Assembly (NCBI RefSeq): GCF_014200725.1
Contig: NZ_JACHCL010000005.1
Coordinates: 210,041-274,040, forward strand
DNA length: 64,000 bases
DNA from: Janthinobacterium silvisoli
GTDB taxonomy: Bacteria; Pseudomonadota; Gammaproteobacteria; Burkholderiales; Burkholderiaceae_D
Direction of reading: 5' to 3'
The notes below the pieces were generated by a model, which made no database searches, was not told the DNA's origin, and saw only the letters and a program-made list of their open reading frames with translations. Shown here piece after piece: positions 60,957 through 64,000 of this stretch (position 1 is its first letter; the number at the start of each line of letters is the position of its first letter). The position numbers and the translations under genes were made by a program.

Positions 60957-62474
60957 ATGAGCCTGGCAGTCCTGAAAAGCCGCGCCCTGGCCGGCATGGA
61001 TGCGCCAGAGGTAAACGTCGAAGTCCATCTGGCCAATGGCTTGCCCTCGTTTACCATCGTCGGCTTGCCCGATACGGAGGTCAAGGAATCACGCGACCGC
61101 GTGCGCGCCGCGCTGCAAAACTGCGGCTTTGACATGCCCGCGCGTCGCATCACGGCCAACCTGGCGCCTGCCGACCTGCCAAAAGAATCAGGACGTTTCG
61201 ATCTGCCGATCGCACTCGGCATCCTCGCAGCCTCGGGCCAACTGGCTGGAGATCAATTACACCGCTACGAATTTGCCGGCGAACTGTCGCTGTCTGGCCA
61301 ATTACGCCCTATCCGTGGCGCGCTGGCCATGACCTTTGCCATGCAGCGCAACCATGATGGTGCAAGGCGAGCCTTTATCCTGCCCTTTGCCAACGCCGAC
61401 GAGGCGGCGCTGGTGCATGACGCCTGCATCTATCCAGCCCACACCCTGCTTGAGGTGTGCGCCCACTTTGCCGCGCGCGACAGCCAAACCGTCTTGCAAC
61501 GCCACCAGCCGCAACTAGCGCAGGCGCCCTTTCAATTTCCCGACTTCATGGACGTGAAAGGCCAGCAGCAAGTAAAACGGGCACTGGAAGTTGCCGCGGC
61601 AGGTGGCCATAGCCTGCTGATGGTAGGTCCGCCCGGCGCCGGCAAAAGCATGCTTGCCTGCCGTTTTCCCGGCATCTTGCCGCCCATGAGCGAGGAAGAA
61701 GCACTGGAATCGGCGGCGGTGCATTCCTTGAGCGGCAATTTCAAGGTAGAAAACTGGAAGCGCCGGCCCTATCGCGCCCCTCATCAAACGGCGTCCGGCG
61801 TGGCCCTGGTAGGCGGTGGCAATATACCGCGGCCAGGCGAAATTTCACTGGCGCATTGCGGCGTGCTATTTTTAGATGAAATCGCCGAATTTGACCGCAG
61901 GGTGCTGGAAGTCTTGCGGCAACCCATGGAGTCCGGTCTCATCAGTATTTCGCGCGCAGCCCGCCAGGCCGAGTTTCCAGCCCGCTTCCAATTGATTGCC
62001 GCCATGAATCCTTGTCCCTGCGGCTACCTGGGCCATGCTTCCGGCCGCTGCCGTTGCACGCCCGACGCGGTGCTGCGCTATCACGGCCGTTTGTCGGGCC
62101 CCTTGCTCGACCGCATCGACATGCAGATCGAAGTGGCCGCCATGCTGCCCTCGTCACTGGCACGCCAGTCGGCCGGAGAAAGTTCCGCCATCATCGCGGC
62201 CCGCGTGGCAGCCGCCTTTGCCTTGCAGCAGGAACGCCAGGGCAAGAGCAACCAGCAACTGTCCAGTATCGAAATCGAGCAGCACTGCCAGCTCGACCAG
62301 AGTGGCGAGCAACTTTTGTTGAGCGCCATGCTGCGTCTGCACTGGTCAGCCCGCGCCTATCACCGCGTCTTGCGGGTCGCGCGCAGCATCGCCGACCTGG
62401 AAAATAGCCGCAAGATTGCTCAGCCGCATGTAGCCGAAGCGATACAGTACCGGCGCGTTCTGCGCGAACATTGA
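60957..62474 (+). CDS. comM: YifB/ComM family Mg-chelatase-like AAA+ ATPase
   Basis: A 505-residue helicase-like ATPase; ComM speeds branch migration during natural transformation. It has an N-terminal Lon-S16-like domain (about 1-170; VGLPDTEVKESRDRVRAAL), the AAA+ core with Walker A GPPGAGKS (224-231) and Walker B VLFLDEIAEF (about 300-310), and a C-terminal Mg-chelatase-like domain (about 400-505). The ATG at 60957 has GGGAG 5 bases upstream; an in-frame ATG-like start 15 bases earlier is weaker. Confidence 0.94.
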   Translation: MSLAVLKSRALAGMDAPEVNVEVHLANGLPSFTIVGLPDTEVKESRDRVRAALQNCGFDMPARRITANLAPADLPKESGRFDLPIALGILAASGQLAGDQLHRYEFAGELSLSGQLRPIRGALAMTFAMQRNHDGARRAFILPFANADEAALVHDACIYPAHTLLEVCAHFAARDSQTVLQRHQPQLAQAPFQFPDFMDVKGQQQVKRALEVAAAGGHSLLMVGPPGAGKSMLACRFPGILPPMSEEEALESAAVHSLSGNFKVENWKRRPYRAPHQTASGVALVGGGNIPRPGEISLAHCGVLFLDEIAEFDRRVLEVLRQPMESGLISISRAARQAEFPARFQLIAAMNPCPCGYLGHASGRCRCTPDAVLRYHGRLSGPLLDRIDMQIEVAAMLPSSLARQSAGESSAIIAARVAAAFALQQERQGKSNQQLSSIEIEQHCQLDQSGEQLLLSAMLRLHWSARAYHRVLRVARSIADLENSRKIAQPHVAEAIQYRRVLREH

Positions 62475-62513
62475 AGCGTGATTGCCAGTTGTGTATGACA
62501 CTGCTACCATGAA

Positions 62514-63062
62514 GTGATGAAAAAAACATCAATCGCCACGGTTTTTGCCGCGCTGGCCACCGCCAGCATGCTGTCCGCCTGCAGTCCGAAATTCGACTGG
62601 CGCGACTATCGCAGTCCTGACGGGCAATTTAGCGCCCTCTTTCCAGGCAAGCCCTCGCGCCTGACGCGCGACGTGGACCTGGATGGAACGAAAGTCGGCC
62701 TGACCATGACCGCCAGCGAGGCTGAAGGTAGTACTTTTGCCATTGGCAATGCGTTGATGCCGACGCAAGCACAAGCCGAGGCAGCGCTGCCCGCCATGAA
62801 GACCGCCTTGCTTAACAATATCAAGGGCAGCGTGCGTAGTGAAAAATCAGCCTCTGCGGCCAGCAGCACGCCGGCGGGCACGCGGCAACAAAGTTCATTG
62901 AGCATCGAGGCAACAGGCACGCAGCAAGGCAAGCCTACCGTACTGATAGCGCGCTTCATCGCACAAGACAAACGCATCTTCCAGGTCGTCATCATCGGCG
63001 ATGAAAAGAAACTGCCACGCGAAGCGATCGATACTTTCATGGATTCGGTCAAACTGGAGTAA
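62514..63062 (+). CDS. hypothetical lipoprotein
   Basis: A 182-residue lipoprotein with lipobox MLSAC (Cys near residue 23). The mature part begins with SPDGQFSALFPGKPSR, resembling small periplasmic proteins of unknown function that carry a short beta-rich domain. There is a Ser/Ala-rich stretch near residues 110-125. Two ATGs at 62514 and 62517 are possible. It is 39 bases after comM. I do not recognise a functional family. Confidence 0.72.
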   Translation: MMKKTSIATVFAALATASMLSACSPKFDWRDYRSPDGQFSALFPGKPSRLTRDVDLDGTKVGLTMTASEAEGSTFAIGNALMPTQAQAEAALPAMKTALLNNIKGSVRSEKSASAASSTPAGTRQQSSLSIEATGTQQGKPTVLIARFIAQDKRIFQVVIIGDEKKLPREAIDTFMDSVKLE

Positions 63063-63261
63063 AAAATTAACCAGAAAGCAATACTTAGTTTTAACTTAAA
63101 GAAAGAGTTATTGCTGGTCGAAGGGCTTGTAAATAAGTACGCTGTCCAACAGATAAGCTCAGCTGGGTTACCAGCATGCGGGTTCAGTGAGCCGACGCCC
63201 TGTGCGAATTTTCAAGTCGTGCTACTGTTTCGACACCAATAACAAGTTTCAGAAAGTTCTT

Positions 63262-63606
63262 ATGTTGATCTCATTCAAATCCAAATCCTCCCCTGCCGTC
63301 CTGATGTACCAGGAACATGCCCAGCGTATCCTCGACATCCTGCACAAGAACCCGACCCGCGGCGTAATCACTCCAGCGGAAGCAGGTGAAGCACTGGCCT
63401 TGCTGGAACAGGAAGTGGCGGAAACCAAATTACACCCGGAAAATGACGTCGAGCATGATGTGCATACACCAGAGACGCGCGAAGCTGGTGAAACAGCCGA
63501 GCACGCACTCGCGCAAAGAGTCCATTTCTCGCAACGTGCTTATCCGCTGATGGAAATGCTGCGTTCGGCCAAGGCCGAAGGCGAAAGTATCGTCTGGGGT
63601 ATCTAG
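63262..63606 (+). CDS. DUF1840 protein
   Basis: A 114-residue soluble protein starting MLISFKSKSSPAVLMYQEHAQ, with PTRGVITPAEAGEALALLEQE, which is the DUF1840 pattern known from betaproteobacteria; function unknown. I chose the ATG at 63262; the 25 upstream in-frame residues do not fit the family. A terminator shared with the 5S rRNA follows. Confidence 0.85.
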   Translation: MLISFKSKSSPAVLMYQEHAQRILDILHKNPTRGVITPAEAGEALALLEQEVAETKLHPENDVEHDVHTPETREAGETAEHALAQRVHFSQRAYPLMEMLRSAKAEGESIVWGI

Positions 63607-63626
63607 GCAGATGAAAGTTGCAGACG

Positions 63627-63658
63627 AAAAAAAACCCCGCATCTAGCGGGGTTTTTTT
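63627..63658. terminator. bidirectional terminator between DUF1840 and 5S rRNA
   Basis: CCCCGC and GCGGGG with a 5-base loop, flanked by eight A and seven T. Works for DUF1840 (plus) and for the 5S rRNA (minus). Confidence 0.92.
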
Positions 63659-63667
63659 ATATAACAA

Positions 63668-63782
63668 GCCTGACAATAACCTACTTTCACACTGGTTGCA
63701 GCACTATCATCGGCGCAGAGTTGTTTCACGGTCCTGTTCGGGATGGGAAGGGGTGGTACCAACTTGCTATGGTCATCAGGCA
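63668..63782 (-). rRNA. rrf: 5S ribosomal RNA
   Basis: A 115-base match to betaproteobacterial 5S rRNA on the minus strand. The 5' end TGCCTGA (63776-63782) pairs with the 3' end GTCAGGC (63668-63674) to form helix I, and the conserved CCATCCCGAACAGG and GATGATAGTG blocks are present. It is the last gene of an rRNA operon that continues beyond the right edge. Confidence 0.95.
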
Positions 63783-63849
63783 TAACTTTTTCGACAGCCT
63801 GCTCCCAACTGGGCAGCAAACCATCTGATCTGAGGAGGCGAATTATATA

Positions 63850-63860
63850 GCAGTTTGCCT
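63850..63860 (-). promoter_or_regulatory. possible extra promoter or processing region before 5S rRNA
   Basis: On the minus strand TGCTATATAAT reads like an extended -10 element about 65 bases upstream of the 5S start. No -35 hexamer is clear, and the segment may be only spacer between the two 5S copies. Confidence 0.25.
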
Positions 63861-63919
63861 GGCTGTGGTGATAAAACTGCTGTTTATACTAAAAATTCTC
63901 GACTAAAAACCACCAGACG

Positions 63920-63953
63920 AAAAAAAACCCCACCGGATACCGGAGGGGTTTTT
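63920..63953 (-). terminator. terminator between the two 5S genes
   Basis: On the minus strand CCCC-T-CCGG, 3-base loop, CCGG-T-GGGG followed by eight T. It shares the 18-base CAGACGAAAAAAAACCCC block with the terminator at 63627, showing that terminator and 5S gene were duplicated together. Confidence 0.85.
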
Positions 63954-63971
63954 CTCTACTACGAATAACAA

Positions 63972-64000
63972 GCCTGACAATAACCTACTTTCACACTGGT
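63972..64000 (-). rRNA. rrf: second 5S ribosomal RNA (cut by window edge)
   Basis: The final 29 bases are identical to the 3' end of the 5S gene at 63668-63696 and even the preceding ATAACAA is the same. This is the 3' part of another 5S copy, 304 bases away, whose 5' part lies outside the window. Confidence 0.85.

Overview
The window looks like a stretch of chromosome from a high-GC betaproteobacterium of the Oxalobacteraceae, most likely Janthinobacterium or a close relative such as Massilia or Duganella. This rests on gene content and order: topB-smg-dprA against def-fmt, the chain rsmB-DUF4390-ntrY-response regulator, metX-metW, a proteobacterial-type gshA-gshB next to an incomplete PTS, the rod-shape cluster mreBCD-mrdA-rodA, and family-restricted small proteins (DUF3567, DUF1840, Smg). 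No database search was possible, so the genus is an inference. Almost everything is core housekeeping sequence. I see no prophage, insertion sequence, CRISPR array, tRNA gene or plasmid-like segment.

Layout. 1-5.8 kb: topB (cut by the window edge), smg and dprA on the minus strand, then def-fmt on the plus strand. 5.8-13.3 kb: a metzincin-type lipoprotein with an AT-rich upstream region, full-length cobalamin-dependent methionine synthase (metH), and an SPW-repeat membrane protein. 13.3-21.6 kb, all minus: an EAL-HDOD signalling protein, a class II glutamine amidotransferase, DUF3567, a degenerate CobW-like protein, a REC-HTH response regulator, an NtrY-type kinase, DUF4390 and rsmB. 22-28.2 kb, plus: argS, a SPOR protein, dsbA, an SDR, birA, coaX and a second SPOR-like protein. 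28.2-35.2 kb, minus: rlpA, rodA, mrdA, mreD, mreC, mreB (cell elongation). 35.5-38.9 kb: gatCAB. 39-42 kb: a BlaI/M56 pair and a Gfo/Idh/MocA oxidoreductase. 42-47.5 kb: small envelope proteins, an alpha/beta hydrolase, a LysR regulator divergent from a TauE/SafE permease, GNAT, pyrE and xth. 47.5-52.4 kb, minus: overlapping metX-metW-ampG-M48 peptidase-pseudouridine synthase. 52.5-57.4 kb, minus: gshA, gshB, EIIA, HPr, EI. 57.6-60.3 kb: a nitrogen operon (TorF-type porin, glnK, amtB) behind a clear sigma-54 promoter. 60.6-63.6 kb, plus: ubiK, comM/yifB, a lipoprotein and DUF1840. 63.7 kb to the end: two 5S rRNA genes in tandem on the minus strand, the tail of an rRNA operon.

How the parts fit. 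Several blocks act as units: translation (def, fmt, argS, gatCAB, rsmB), methionine and one-carbon metabolism (metH, metXW), the cell-wall elongation machine with SPOR and lytic enzymes, nitrogen sensing (NtrY-type kinase and regulator, GlnK-AmtB), and a regulatory phosphotransfer chain (EI, HPr, EIIA) without sugar permease parts. The least ordinary points are the tandem 5S/terminator duplication, a leader of three consecutive hairpins before the DUF3567 gene, the BlaI-linked M56 protease with a TonB-like tail, the NtrX-like regulator lacking its AAA+ domain, the CobW-like protein without a P-loop, and several perfect intergenic hairpins that lack a T-tract.
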